A stretch of DNA of 64,000 nt, from assembly GCA_021464415.1 (NCBI GenBank), contig CM038465.1:80696919-80760918 (forward strand), in the 5' to 3' direction. The notes beneath the pieces are model-generated. The model saw nothing but the letters and a program-made list of their open reading frames with translations, made no database searches and was not told the DNA's origin. The translations under genes were made by a program, and so were the position numbers. This document shows, piece by piece, positions 45,484 through 57,941 of the stretch (the first letter of the stretch is position 1; the number at the start of each line of letters is the position of its first letter). This DNA is from Lonicera japonica (Eukaryota > Streptophyta > Magnoliopsida > Dipsacales > Caprifoliaceae).

Positions 45484-45901
45484 GGCCTTATTTGGTTCAC
45501 ATAATGAAAATCAATTTCATTGTCTTTTCCATGGGGTGAAAAATTAAAGTTCCTATCGAGTTTCCTTTAGTATTCAAAATTTGATTTTCCTTTCAGTGTT
45601 TGGTTTGTACAAAAAATAAAGTAAAAATATATCAATCATATCCTTGTATTTTAAAATAAAAACAACATAAAAATGGGTAAATTTGCCAATAGCATATTTA
45701 GGTAGGGGTATTGTTGTCTTGTAATAAATGCTGAAAAATCAGAAGGAAAATCAATCTCACGAGATCTGAGTGGGATGATTTTCCTCCTTATTTTTTCGTA
45801 TGTTAGAAAACTATTTCTAGAATTTGTACTTACCAAATAAAGAAAAATAACCACTTTTATTTCTTGAGTTTTTAAATATGAAAACCGAACCGAACGAGAC
45901 T
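45484..45901. mobile_element. Harbinger-type MITE, 418 bp
   Basis: GGCCTTATTTGGTTCACATA at the left, AGTCTCGTTCGGTTCGGTTT reversed at the right; TTA on both sides (45481-45483, 45902-45904). Differences between the ends are mainly transitions. Confidence 0.6.
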
Positions 45902-46335
45902 TTAAAGTAATCATTTATTTCCATTCATTTAAGAGAATATTTTTTTTAAAAAAATACTCATTCATGAAATGACGCATTTATTACCCAAAATTTAAATCAA
46001 ATATCAAAATTCTTCTAAACTAAAATGCGGCATTCTGAAAATGAACCATAAAGGTTAAACAAGAACCACTTGACCAAATATAAATTATATATTATTAAAA
46101 ATTCTATATAATATTAATTATAACAATAATAATTTCACAAATGCCTTGCGTGTACTCCATAATCCAGATGTTAAATAAAGATATATGAAGCGTCAAATTG
46201 TTGTTATAGTCATGTAAGGATATTCATTTCCTTCAATTGAAAAAAATACAGACTTTGAAAAAAATATGTATAATATTATTATTTATATAAAATATGCAGT
46301 GATGGTAAAACAGGGGTACTTTTCTTGGCTTTTAT

Positions 46336-46342
46336 TATATAA
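46336..46342 (+). promoter_or_regulatory. TATA box of the WD40 gene
   Basis: TATATAA lies 70 bp before the ATG; a (CTT)n run at 46360-46391 would fall in the 5' leader. Confidence 0.6.
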
Positions 46343-46411
46343 CCAACAATAACTATATCTTCTTCTTCTTCTTCTTCTTCTCCTCCTTCTTGTAAAAGTA
46401 ACTTATAAACG

Positions 46412-47584
46412 ATGGGAATGTTTCCATGTCCTTTGCCCTTCAAATCAAATCAAGAATTTGACTCCCATCACTCAACCCCAGTCCTCCAATCAGAATCCTC
46501 AGATTCCTCTCTCTCCTCAATCCCATCCCTAGCCTCACTTCCACAACCACCCACGCGACACCGCTGCATCACTACCCTGAACTCCCACTCCCCCGTGTTC
46601 TCCCTCACCCTCGCCGGAAAACACCTCTTCACCGGCTCCTCCACAGCCCAAATCCTCATCTGGAGCCGTGACCCCCCCAACAATAACACAGTCGCCTCCA
46701 CCAAAAGTGCAATCAAATCGCTCCAAGTATTGGGCAACAGACTCTTCAGTGCCCACCACGACCATAAAATTCGCGTGTGGAAAATCAACGGCGAAACTGA
46801 CACGAAAGTCAAGTTACTCGCTACCCTCCCGACGCTCAACGACCGAATCACGAGGGTATTGTTTGCCAAAAACTATATTAAAGTGCGCAGGCAAAAGAAA
46901 CGCACGTGGGTTCATCACGCGGACACAATTTCTGCTCTGGCTTTGAATAATGATGGGTCTCTGCTTTACTCTGTTTCTTGGGATAGAACATTTAAAGTGT
47001 GGAGAACTAGTGATTTTAAATGTTTGGAGTCTGTTTGGAACGCGCATGACGATGCAATAAACGCAGTTGTGCTATCCAAGGATGGGTTCGTGTATACTGG
47101 GTCGGCGGATAGGAAGATTAAGGTGTGGAAAATTCAAACAGGGGATAAGAAGCACATATTAGTGAATACACTTGAGAAACATAAATCAACTGTGAATGCT
47201 TTGGCACTTAGTAGTGATGGGTCTGTCTTATATTCGGGCGCCTATGATCGCTCCATAATTGTTTGGGAAAGGAGTGGTGGTGGAGATATGGTGGTTGTGG
47301 GTGCACTTAGAGGGCACAAGAAATCGATTTTGTGCTTGGTGCTAGCGGGGGATTTGGTATGTAGTGGATCGGCTGATAAAACAATTCGGATTTGGGGGAG
47401 AGGGATTGAGAATAGTTATCCTTGTTTGGCGGTTTTTGAGGGACATACAGGTCCAGTAAAGTGTTTGGCTGCAGCTGTTGATAATACTGATTCTGGTTCT
47501 GGTTCTGGTAACTCTTATCTGGTTTATAGTGGCAGTTTGGATTATGATGTAAAGGTGTGGAAAATATGGCTTCCATTGCTTTAA
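46412..47584 (+). CDS. Seven-repeat WD40 protein, JINGUBANG-like
   Basis: 390 residues, no intron. Residues 1-55 are a Ser/Pro-rich tail (SSDSSLSSIPSLASLPQPP). Seven WD repeats follow, with the closing Trp at about 84, 123, 197, 239, 285, 328 and 383. Characteristic family stretches are KKRTWVHHADTISALAL, LLYSVSWDRTFKVWR, AHDDAINAV and YTGSADRKIKVWK. These match the plant group that includes Arabidopsis JINGUBANG, a cytosolic regulator of pollen germination; a propeller scaffold with no enzymatic activity is expected. Length and single-exon structure are typical of the family. GC content is clearly higher than in the flanks, most in the first 400 bp. A TATA box and leader precede it; AATAAATAAATAAA at 47683-47696 could be its polyadenylation signal. 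A LINE relic begins less than 300 bp after the stop. Which paralogue it is cannot be told. Confidence 0.95.
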   Translation: MGMFPCPLPFKSNQEFDSHHSTPVLQSESSDSSLSSIPSLASLPQPPTRHRCITTLNSHSPVFSLTLAGKHLFTGSSTAQILIWSRDPPNNNTVASTKSAIKSLQVLGNRLFSAHHDHKIRVWKINGETDTKVKLLATLPTLNDRITRVLFAKNYIKVRRQKKRTWVHHADTISALALNNDGSLLYSVSWDRTFKVWRTSDFKCLESVWNAHDDAINAVVLSKDGFVYTGSADRKIKVWKIQTGDKKHILVNTLEKHKSTVNALALSSDGSVLYSGAYDRSIIVWERSGGGDMVVVGALRGHKKSILCLVLAGDLVCSGSADKTIRIWGRGIENSYPCLAVFEGHTGPVKCLAAAVDNTDSGSGSGNSYLVYSGSLDYDVKVWKIWLPLL

Positions 47585-47682
47585 TTTTCGTTCTTCCTAA
47601 TTTTAAAATTAGGATAATTAGTTTTACTCAATTTTGACGATTCAGTTTTGTAAAACCCTGCTTGCGTTATAAAATATTACTA

Positions 47683-47696
47683 AATAAATAAATAAA
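47683..47696 (+). terminator. Candidate polyadenylation signal of the WD40 gene
   Basis: Overlapping AATAAA motifs about 100 bp after the stop codon, in AT-rich sequence. Confidence 0.45.
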
Positions 47697-48280
47697 AGTT
47701 ACTAATTTGTGATGTTATTGTTCATATAATACTTCTGGAATTGTTTGATTTCGTAATAGTTTGATTAACCTGAAGAAAATGCAAAGGAATGGAATTGTTT
47801 CATAGTATTTTTTAAAGAATTCTTCATAAGGTATCTCAATCATGACTACTATATATATCTATATAACACGTGGATCCCTTCTAGGTCAACTGATGAAAAT
47901 TGATGCAGCTACGGCAGTTCTTGCTTGTCCCAGTGTGGCCAGAATGTGTGTAGAGATAGATCTGCTAAACAAATTTTCAAACCGTGTCTGGATTCGATGT
48001 GGTTATGGTGCTTTTGGCAACCGGTTAGTTATGAGTGAATTCCACAGTATTGCAGCAAGTCTTTAAAGCAGGGACACGGGAATAGTGAATGTCGAATTGA
48101 TGAAATTAAACATGGTATTTCTCAGGGAGGGGGTGGTCAAAAGGAGGAGGAAGTTCAGTACAAGGTTAAGGCAGTGTTGAGCAGAGAAGATAGTGTTGTC
48201 AGAGATCAAAATATGGCAACAGCTACCGGTGATTTAAGGAAGGGAGAGGTAGAATCTGATCAAAATGGGTATGGTTCTGA

Positions 48281-49703
48281 CTGTGGCGGATCCAGAAAAT
48301 TTCCTTCCAGGGGTCAACGTATAAAGGTGAAAAAAATATTATACAAAATATACTCATAAAAATAAAATGATAATATTATAATTCATAATTCATAGAAAAA
48401 AACCATATTACAATTGTCTACGACGAGTTTTCATATTTTGAAAACAAACATTACAATTTCATTATCAATACAAGCAAACACATCTTTCTTAATATAAACA
48501 AGTAAGCTATCACTCAACCATTGATCTCCTATTCGGTTGCGAAGTGGACCTTTCACAATATTCATAGCAGATATAAACAAGTAATTTTATTTATTCAAAC
48601 TAAAATAAAAGTATAGCTCTAATTTATTCAAAATAACTAACCAATACCCAACTCCTAATTTATTCAAACTAAAATAAAAGTATAGCTTTAATTTATTCAA
48701 AATAACTAACCAAAATCAAAACCCCTAATTTATTCAAACTAAAATAAAAGTATAGCCCTAATTTATTCAAACCAAATAACTAAAACCCCTAATTTATTCA
48801 AACTAAAATAAAAGTATAGCTCTAATTTATTCAAAATAACTAACCAAAACCAAAACCCCTAATTTATTCAAACTAAAATAAAAGTATAGTCCTAATTTAT
48901 TCAAACCAAATAACTAAAACCCCTAATTTATTCAAACTAAAATAAAAGTATAGCCCTAATTTATTCAAACCAAATAACTAAAACCCCTAATTTATTCAAA
49001 CTAAAATAAAAGTATAGCTCTAATTTATTCAAATTAACTAACCAAAATCAAAACCCATAATTTAATCGAAGTATAAACCCTAGTTTATTCAAAGTAACAA
49101 ATTAAAATAAAATATCAATAACAAACAACAAATTTAAGGGCACCTTTCAATAAATATACTTGATGCTTAAAGAAATAGGATAACATACAAGAATATTCAC
49201 TAATTAATTAAAGCGCAAAAAAAAATAGCATTTACTGCAGCCCGACGCACCTGCTGCCCGACGACGGACGACAGACGAGTGGACGACGGAGGCTTGGAGA
49301 GTTGGAGCTTGAAAGTTCAAACAAAGAATTAAAGATTTGGAGGTTGGATGTTGGATGTTGGAATTGGTGACTTGGAGTTAGGGTTGAGAGTTTAGATAGA
49401 TGCAAAGAAATTTGAGGGAAGAAATGAAGAATGGTCGATGGACCGCTGCTCTGTTTTGTGTAATTTTAAATTTTTTTTTTTTTTTTTTGCAAAACGACGT
49501 CGTTTTGGCTTCAGCGAATTAAAAAAAAAAACAGGCGATTTTCGCAGGCGCGCTGCACAAAACCGAACCTAGCCCAAAATTTAGCCCCATTCAGGCATTT
49601 CGTCGAGCACCTTGCGGGGGTCACCTTGGACAGCTCTAATGGAGGTTTTTTGAGTTTGCGGGGGTCAATTGACCACCCCAGCCCTTCTGTAAATCCGCCC
49701 CTG
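48281..49703. mobile_element. hAT-type non-autonomous element 1 in the LINE
   Basis: 1423 bp. Ends: CTGTGGCGGATCCAGAA and, reversed, CAGGGGCGGATTTACAGAA, the classical plant hAT wording. The duplication is GGTTCTGA (48273-48280) and GGTTCTGG (49704-49711). It contains a tandem array (48591-49095) and a GC-rich promoter-like part (49230-49320). A 16-bp perfect palindrome AAAACGACGTCGTTTT lies at about 49493-49508. Confidence 0.85.
48591..49095. repeat. 64/70-bp tandem array inside hAT element 1
   Basis: TTATTCAAACTAAAATAAAA recurs at 48591, 48660, 48730, 48794, 48864, 48928 and 48992. Spacing alternates between 64 and 70 bp because some units carry a six-base insertion (CAAAAC-type). Each unit contains a half-copy CTAATTTATTCAAA. 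Confidence 0.92.
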
Positions 49704-49784
49704 GGTTCTGGTTTTGTTGAATCTAAATCGGAGGGGGATGTTGAGAGGAAGAAAACTACATATTGTTCTAATAGTGATGAAAAT

Positions 49785-52551
49785 TAGAGGCGAAGCCAAG
49801 AATTTCATTCAGGTGGGGTCAAATTAACAAGAGTTAAACAAATATTTCGAGAAGTAAAACTTACTCCTATTTTATTATAATACTTCTCCATTTTGTTTTT
49901 AAAAAGTAAAAAATGATATACTAAAATTAATTATATATTTATATATGTAGAAATATATTTAGAGGCAATGAGTTTAAAGGGACTCTTACAAAATTAAAAC
50001 CACTAAAAAGACACCTTATATTCCTATTGTAAAATAAGGACAATTAATATAATCGTGACAAGTGTCTTACTAAAATTAAGCCAAAATGAGAAAAAACCCT
50101 TTTTTTTTTTGTTAATTACGAGTTGTGCCATCAACCTCCCACTCGCATTTAGTGCAAAATTGCTTTTGCACTGAAATATTTCACTGCAAAAACGATTTTG
50201 CACTAAATGCGCATGTAATCTTTAGAAACATTTCACTGCAAAAACGATTTTGCACTAAATTCGTGTGCAATTTACCAAAAATATTTGACTGCAAAATCCC
50301 TTTTGCATTAAATACGAGTGCAATTTAGCATAGATAATCAATGTCTTTCGCATTTAAATAAACAACTTGCAAAGAATAGCAACATCTTGATATTGTTTAT
50401 TCCACAAAAATAGAAAAACATCATCATTCATAGAACTACTAGCACACTGATAGAACCTGAAGAACTACTAGCACACTGATCATCTGACATTAAAAATTTA
50501 GAACCTTCCGTCCGCCTAACAAAAATATATATATTTTCCACTATTTTTATCATTGCGAAACAAACCATGCATTGAATTTCATCATTCCCATCTAAAACAA
50601 ACTCTTTGTCATCACAAGTAACAAATAAGTTTACACACAAGGGATTAATATCGGACCACCTTTCTCACACCAAACGTTTTAGTTCTTCAACACTCATACC
50701 AAGAAATAATTAAATTCTAAAAGAACAACCATTATAATAAACCACGTCTATAATGCCTCTATCAATATCCCTAAAAAATGAGACATAAAAATTTAGAAGC
50801 AATACATTGCATAACAAACATGTATGTTTATTCATTCACAAATGAAATCACACATTTAAACTAATCAAAACCTACAACATAAGAATCAAATGCAGAAATA
50901 ATGCACTTAAAAAAACTTAGATAAAAAACTGAAAAACTGTAAAATCAATTTTGCAGTTTTTTCTGCACAAAGGAAAAAAAAAGGAAAAACAGAGCATATA
51001 CATAGATAGATCACAAGGATGCTAAAACTAACTTTAAAAACATGAACAATCACATATTATTGGATCAAATCTTTTAAACATAAGCTAAAACAACCAAAAT
51101 GAAGTAATATTTCTATAACTTTTACACAAATAAAAGCAAAAAACGTGATAGCTCTTTATAATCTAAATATATCATCAAAACTAAAAAATTGCAAAATTAG
51201 TTTTGCAGTTTTTCTGTAGTTATGAGGAAAAGAAAAACGAAAACAGAGCATTCAATTGCTATTTCATCAAATCCTCCATAATCTAAATATACATGAATTG
51301 ATTGAACGCTATTTCATCAAATCCTCTAAATATAAGCTAGAACAAACCAAAACGAAGCAAAATCACAACTAAAAACATGAAAAGAAAAAAAGAAAAAAGC
51401 TATACCTAGATAGTGTTTCAACATCCATGGAGCTAAGAAATTTCTTCTCCTTTTCTTCGTTAATCCCGTCGATCTATGATGCTTTCCATCAATCTAAGAT
51501 GATAGCATTCCTCTCTTAAATCGTAATATGCTCTTCCCTCTCTTCTCGCCTCTCCCAACGAATTGTATCGCCTATCCCTCCTCCTTGTTTCTGTGCGTAG
51601 GATTATGAGTTAAAAGAGGGAAGGGTAGTTTAGTCATTTTAAAATTCTTAAATTATCAAATTTATAAAAGACAAAATACTTACAACTAATCTAAAAACCA
51701 AAATTGTCCTTACATTAAAACAATAATATGAAATAATCCTTTATTCATTAAGCTAATGTATGATGTCCTTTTGTTGTATAAAATTATGAAAGGAGGTCTC
51801 TGAACCCATTTTCCCATATATTTATTAACTCAATATTTAACCTATTATATAAAATTCATTTTTTTTCAAACCACTATTAAATCAACCTCAATAACAAACA
51901 AACAAATATTTTAATCTCAATATCAACTTATCAAATAACAATCTAATAAGTAAATCAACCTCAGTAACAAAATTTAATATCAATATATAACAATATAATA
52001 AGTAAATCAACCTCAATAACAAAATTTAATATCAATATATAACAATCTAATAAACAAATCAACAATAATAAATAATAACCAACAAAAAATATATTAATAA
52101 ACAAATAAACCCCAATAACCAACAAACAACTATATTAATCAATATTATCAAAAAAGAAAATATGTTAAAATTCAAGAAAACACCTAAATTTTAATATTCA
52201 AAATAATAATAAAAAAAATTAATATAAGAAAGAAATTTGATCTAAAAGTAGAGCTACAGAACAAAAAATGAAAAATGAGCTATGGAAGGAGAGAAAAATG
52301 AGCTGCTGCTGCAGAAGAAAGAGAGGAAAGGCTGTTATGCCTGAATCCAATACAAAACCTTATTTGCTACTTACATACGCCCACCCTACATCTTGTCACA
52401 CAAGTGCCCCTCCGCATGCCAATATTCCAAATTGCATGCAACCCCCTGAAGTTTCATTCTCCTCAACAAAGACCCAAAAACTCACACTAAATTTTTCAAA
52501 AGTTCAGGTGGGGCCATGGCCCCTCCTGGTCCTTAGCTTGCTCCGTCCCCG
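49785..52551. mobile_element. hAT-type non-autonomous element 2 in the LINE
   Basis: 2767 bp. Ends TAGAGGCGAAGCCAAGAATT and, reversed, CGGGGACGGAGCAAGC, with CAGGTGGGGTC/AGGTGGGGCC sub-terminal on both sides. The duplication is ATGAAAAT (49777-49784) and ATGATAAT (52552-52559). The interior is gene-free and AT-rich. It has a repeat series at 50150-50335, and 52263-52555 gives a frame without domains. Confidence 0.8.
50150..50335. repeat. TGCA-bounded monomer array in hAT element 2
   Basis: About three units of 60 bp: TTTCACTGCAAAAACGATTT followed by TGCACTAAAT(G/T)CG. CACTGCAAAA and TTTTGCACT make each unit partly self-complementary. Confidence 0.85.
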
Positions 52552-52960
52552 ATGATAATGAGTTTGGTATGAATCTTGAGGAAGAAGAAGAAGGAGGTGC
52601 ATCTGAAACTAAGTTTGACGGTTATGATCATATAGATAAAATACAAAGTAGTGACAATTTTGAAATATTGGTTGAAAGTAATCCTCCTTCTCAAAGTTTA
52701 GCAAAAAATTCTACGTGTGACCCATGCTACAATGTCATAGATAAAGATGGCTTCACTATGGTGTATTTCAAGATTCGAAAGAAGGCCTTAAAAATGCGAT
52801 TCAAGAAGAAATCTCGTTTTGCCAATTGAAAGGAATTTGTAGGCTATAAAAATGGGATTTCTCTACTATGAGGTGTAGCAGATGGTAATGCGGTGTATCT
52901 TGCTTTATTTTGTTGATCATTAATAAATTTTGGGCCTTTTGCCTCATTTGACTAAAAAAA

Positions 52961-53450
52961 ATATCAAAACAAAAAAATTGATACTACCAATATAATGAGA
53001 AAATGTAATAAATCAAAGCAAGTGACGTGCTTTTATCCCGTAATGAAAATATTACCTTCGCATTGTAGTTGTATTGTGTCATTTTTTTTTTGTATATATA
53101 TTTTTGTATTGTATCATTGCTAGATACAAATTATCACATAAACACCGCATATAACACTTGCAAAAAAAAAAAAAATCACTTGCAAAAATTAAAACTTAAT
53201 GGCTCTGGGAGATTTTCAGCAGCCGTAATGCTAAATAGAAAAAAGTCACGAGCCTGAAATTATTGGCGCTTGAGTTTTTCATTGGGAAACGAATTAAGGT
53301 GGGAGATTTAGCCCAAAACTGGAACCCAGCCTAAATAACACATGTATGGGCTTGGACAATGCGTTTGAGAGCCTAAGCCAGATGAAGACTCGGAATTACG
53401 TATGCAAGGACTTTGTCTTATTTTATACAAGTGGTTGTTAAAATGCCTTA
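52961..53450. other. Short intergenic stretch, no gene seen
   Basis: Low complexity with AT and A runs; two T- or A-rich tracts around 53080 and 53160. Confidence 0.55.
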
Positions 53451-53458
53451 CTTTTAGA

Positions 53459-54229
53459 CGGTGTTCTAAAAGGCTAGCTAGACAATGGTGTTAGGTAGTA
53501 TCCAGACACTTTGATTAGTATCTAGGCAAATAATTAAGTCTCGGGATAAATTAGGCGAATTTAAACGGGTGCTTAGGCGGTTGAGCGGGAGCTAGGCGAG
53601 TTAGGCGGATTGACTTATTTTTTTTTTGTTTTTTCCTGTTTTAAATGAGTTACCTATTTCTCTTTTTATTAAAAAAATATCATTTAAAAAAATGGATACA
53701 ATCTATCAACCATCATTAGTAAATTTATCTTTCATTCCTCCGCTTGAAACGAAACTCTAGCCAACAATTGCAATCGCTAGATGACGTTCAAGAAGAGCTT
53801 TTTGACTAGTTATAAACTCATCATGCTATCTTACTTCCTCAATCTTATCTTTCTTTTTATTTTTCTTTTATTGTTGCATTTTCTTTTTCACTAGCTTATT
53901 ATTAATGTTGTTGCTGTTGCTGCTTCAAATAAATTGATAATTTCATATAAATGTGACATTGTGTTCAATTTTGTTTTGGATAGTGAACCCAATGACCATG
54001 TTTCGCTTGTTAATTAAACATTTGAAATTCTTTTTATATTTATTTGTGTACTATATTTGATTTGATGATTTTTTAGTGTTTTATTTTGTCTATGTAATTT
54101 TAGATATACTTAAAAATTAAAAATATAATTAAAAAAATCACATAATGCCTGACCGCCTAGGCCCTGATTAGGCGCTCTCTAGGCACTAGGTCATCGCTCT
54201 AGGTCTGTCTAGTGTCTTTTAGAACCTTG
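53459..54229. mobile_element. hAT-type element with CTAGGCG-rich ends
   Basis: 771 bp. Ends CGGTGTTCTAAAAGGCTAG and, reversed, CAAGGTTCTAAAAGACAC; duplication CTTTTAGA (53451-53458) and CTTTTAGG (54230-54237). Sub-terminal regions are full of TTAGGCG, CTAGGCG and GCGCCTA motifs. Confidence 0.82.
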
Positions 54230-54237
54230 CTTTTAGG

Positions 54238-56330
54238 AGGGAATGGGGCTTTCAACATCCATGATTCAAATAGACTTCCTACCATCACTATTAAAGAGTT
54301 TATAATCTCATTCATGAATATTTAACCCGTAATCCTTCTTCTTATGAGAAAAATGAGTAAAGCTATAACAGGACTACTTGCTTTTTTAACTTTTGAAAAT
54401 TTTTAAAATGAAGATAAAGTAAACTAAAAGCCGTAAATTTTAGTCAATTTATAGAAAATTCAACAAGACAGATGTAGAAATATCTAAAATTACGTGCTAA
54501 AGTTTTTAATTTTATTAAAACTTTGTTAGTTAAGGGTCCTGTATAAGGTGCAAACAAATATTGAAATAGTAGGGAGTCGGTCGACCAACAACTAGACTAC
54601 TCTCTACTAAAGATTGGTCAGGAAGTATGGATACAAATACGGATACAGGTATTCGATACAATACAATATTGACACGAAAATATATAAAATATAGAAAATA
54701 TTAGAATACGATACGGTTAGGATACGCTATAAAAATTAATATGAAATGTATTCTTATACATAAAAGTTAGAAGTTTTACAAAGTTTATGAATACTAATGT
54801 CGATATTCGTGAAGACGCGAATCTAAGAATCAATTATATATAACATGAAATCGCTATTTAGCTTCAATTAGTTCCAAATATTTCACACACCTCGTTATAA
54901 AAATTATCATTTCACATTTCATGTCTATCCCATTATCTCAAAAGATAGCAAGTAATGTCATCATAAAAATAAATACTCATAACTATCAATCTCAAATAAG
55001 TGAGCATTGATTCATAACTATTTTAAAGGTATTTAATAGTTTTCTCCTTCACATGCTTTTTCAATATAATGAATTAACCTCTGTTTACTACTTATACAAA
55101 ATATTATCATGTATGTATATCTTGCATGCTTAATATGTATTTGAGGTGAATCCTAAATGTATTCAAGAAATATCTAAAAAATAATAAATGCGAGAAATTT
55201 TGATACATATTCTATACATACCAGAATGTATCAAACGAGTATCAATACAAAATATGTATCAAATATGAATACTACAAGTCTACAACCTTTATATAAGTAT
55301 TCAGGTTGGTAAATGCAGTGGGAGGGGTGGGGCCGGTGGTGTTGGTGGGAGTTGCGGATTTGTGCCTCCTTAATAAGCAAAATCATTTAATACCATCACC
55401 ATGTTTTATGACTTTTAATTGCTTCCCCCACTACATTCCCTTTGTAATCATTGCAATGCATTGAAATTTTATAGCCATCTACTTCACATGAAAATTCACT
55501 TTAATTCTTGCTATACACAAAGAAGACACATATATATGTCCAAAAAAAAAAAAACACGTAAAAAGTGTATAAGTTCAAATTTTTATTTTTGAAATCTTTT
55601 TAGAAAGAGAATTATTTTCCAATAATCTTGTAGTTGGATGATGTACTCATTATCCTATATAATAATGAGAAGGTTGAGTTCAATTCTTATAGACAAATAT
55701 AACGATGCCCTTTAGTAATAGTGAAAGATCGTTCCAAACGTTAACCAACCGTGAATCTAGCACTTCGTTCATCTGGCATACAAATTAAATAGCTACAACT
55801 TCATGATTTAATGCCAAGGGCATATAACTAAAGTCGTACAAACAACCGAGGAGTATTTGGAGTCTTTCCCGGTGCTTTAAACGACCTCTTAGATTCTGGC
55901 GTGTGTTCTCCTCCTAAACCTAGTCTAGACGAAATTGTTCTTCTCTTATTAACTATTTTGGTAATGCCCTAACCCATAGATTAGTATAATTATTTCATTG
56001 GTTATAACAATGAGGTACAAGGATTAGTAACCCTACTTTAATAAATTTAGATATTAATAAATAGTACACAAAAAGTTACATAAAATCAATTCAAGTTCTT
56101 TCCATCTATTTTTTCCAGATGAAATGAATAAAAGAAAGCCATTGATATTGGTTATTAATTAAAGATAAATAGGGTGAAACATAAATGATCAAGAGGCAAT
56201 TTTTTCAAGTAGGAATTTGTTTATCTTTTCCTAAAGAGAGTTACGGTGACTTTTATATTTAATTGATAGATATAATAAAATAATAATAAAACAGTTATAA
56301 TGAACCCTCCACACTTTTTATTGCATGCAT
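54238..56330. other. Gene-free stretch with transposon-like fragments
   Basis: 54605-55310 has ATACGGATAC/GATACGATACGG phrases at the left and GTATCAAA(T/C) phrases at the right, like an old non-autonomous element without clear ends. 55630-55690 shows GTTGAGTTCAATTCTTATAG, like a SINE B box, with a possible A box (TAGTTGGATGATG) before it. No gene. Confidence 0.4.
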
Positions 56331-56333
56331 TAA

Positions 56334-56715
56334 GAGCATCTCCAATTGTATTGTATAAATTTTGTGCAAATCCTATGTGTTAAAGTGGGATTTACACAAA
56401 AATAAAAAAAGTTCGTTTTGTACTCCAACAATTTGTTTTAAACTTTTGTGTAAATATTAAACTACCAATTAGATATGCACAAGTAAAACTTATCCTATAT
56501 TTATTCTCTTGCTTTTTAAATCCATTTATTTCTAAATACAGGATGAGGAAAAATAGACGCGAAATTATGGTTGTGTAAATTGGGTTTGTATTTTACATAA
56601 TCTTTTTACACAAATCTTAGATGTCAAAGTTTTTAAAAAGACTGCTGGAGACATTTTTTTTACAAAACGTGTAAATTTTATACAAACTAAAATTATACAC
56701 TACAGTTGGATGCTA
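56334..56715. mobile_element. Harbinger-type MITE, GAGCATCTCCAATTG end
   Basis: 382 bp. Left end GAGCATCTCCAATTGTATTG; right end reversed TAGCATCCAACTGTAGTG; TAA on both sides (56331-56333, 56716-56718). Confidence 0.7.
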
Positions 56716-57264
56716 TAATTAAATGCAAATAATCACTATAACCCTCTTTAAAGAAAAGTCAACAAATTCTTATTCAATTTTTTTCTGTTTATTTTATATA
56801 GGATTTAGCTTTTTTTAATAGACTGTGTCCTCAGATTACTTATAAAACTCAGAGAAAAAGTGGAATAACTCCTTTTTTGAGTAATGTACTTGGAGATAAA
56901 GAGAATCATCGAGAAAGGTTAATCTTTGGCCTCACACCAAACAAGATCATTTCACTTTTAAAATGAGCTTTTCAACTTGGTTGCAAATTAGCTACCTTGC
57001 TTCTCTCTTTCTCTATATATAATTATAGCTGAATTACTTTAGCTTTAATCATGTTATCAGCATCATCAATAAAGAGCTATACTTCTGCCTGTAAATAAGT
57101 CAAAGTAAAAAGTATATACATTTAATTTGTTAATTAGTGCGGTAAGTAGTAAGCTAACTTAATTCAAAAATAAGTTTGAAATTTCTTCTTGATTATCTCA
57201 GCATTAAGAAAGGTAAAAAGTTTGACTAATTAAAGAGAGTCAAACTCAAACACTGTAATACCAC

Positions 57265-57618
57265 CATTAGTAGATCCAGAATTTTGAATTTGGGGAGTCA
57301 AAGTACAAGCATTTTTATTTATTTTTTACATAAAAGTAATTAACATAAAAAATAAGCTAATTGAGAAAGATCTGCAATTATCGCATGTTGTTTTTTCCGT
57401 AGTAAACCTCATTATTCGCAAGGTTAGAATTTGTATTAACCGTTTTTCTTTTTAATAGAAAGGCACATAGAAGTCCAAAAGTTTATAAATTTCACCTATA
57501 GAAAAAAATTGAAGGAACCCAATACGATATAACATGTTTATACATAACAAATAATACTATTACTAATAAATACTTTGAAAACCTATTAGCTCCTCGCTCC
57601 TCCCTCGGTCCGCCACTG
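57265..57618. mobile_element. Possible hAT MITE
   Basis: CATTAGTAGATCCAGAATTT at the left and CAGTGGCGGACCGAGG reversed at the right are both versions of CAGTGGCGGATCCAGAATTT. No clear duplication. Confidence 0.5.
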
Positions 57619-57941
57619 CCACAATATATACATACATGATCAAATTATATATTCCATACATATATATAGTCTGTTTTTGGTACGGACTGCGCCTTTTTAC
57701 AACGTTTTTTCGTCACAAAAACATTAGGGGTGTTTTTGACCAAGCAAAATCATCGTAAAAAGGACTAGTCCGTATTTGAAATTTTCCGTATATATATATA
57801 TATATATATATTTATGTTGTTCTTTCTTAATCCCTTTTTGTTGCAAAAATAAATAAAAAATTATCGCCTCGCTCTACCGGAAGTCATGATGACAACTTTG
57901 ATTGCATAATTTACTTGACTGATGCATTGTTAAAACTTTTA

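Larger units (their letters stand above)
47866..52960 (+). pseudogene. LINE ORF1 (gag-like) relic, interrupted by two hATs
   Basis: Three host pieces read as one protein once 48281-49703 and 49785-52551 are set aside. Piece 1 (47866-48280): LLGQLMKIDAATAVL, PSVARMCVEIDLLNKF, NRVWIRCGY, then after a frame change the zinc knuckle YCSKSLKQGHGNSEC (second Cys changed to Ser). Piece 2 (49704-49784): GFVESKSEGDVERKKTTYC. Piece 3 (52552-52829): NLEEEEEGGASETKFDGYDH, DKDGFTMVYFKIRKKALKMR and stop. This is the DUF4283/zinc-knuckle protein of plant L1 elements. A 3' UTR with TTGGGCCTTTTGCC-like wording and a short poly(A) follows at about 52830-52957. No trace of ORF2 (endonuclease, RT) lies between, so it was lost or never copied. 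Confidence 0.78.

Noticed and set aside
46468..47576. Antisense frames over the WD40 gene
   Set aside because: Shadows of a GC-rich, constrained coding sequence.
52263..52555. 95-codon frame starting MKNELWKERK
   Set aside because: Runs into the hAT terminus; no domain or conserved composition.
57265..57618. Full confidence in a hAT insertion
   Set aside because: Ends look right but I could not find matching 8-bp flanks, so it is listed only as possible.
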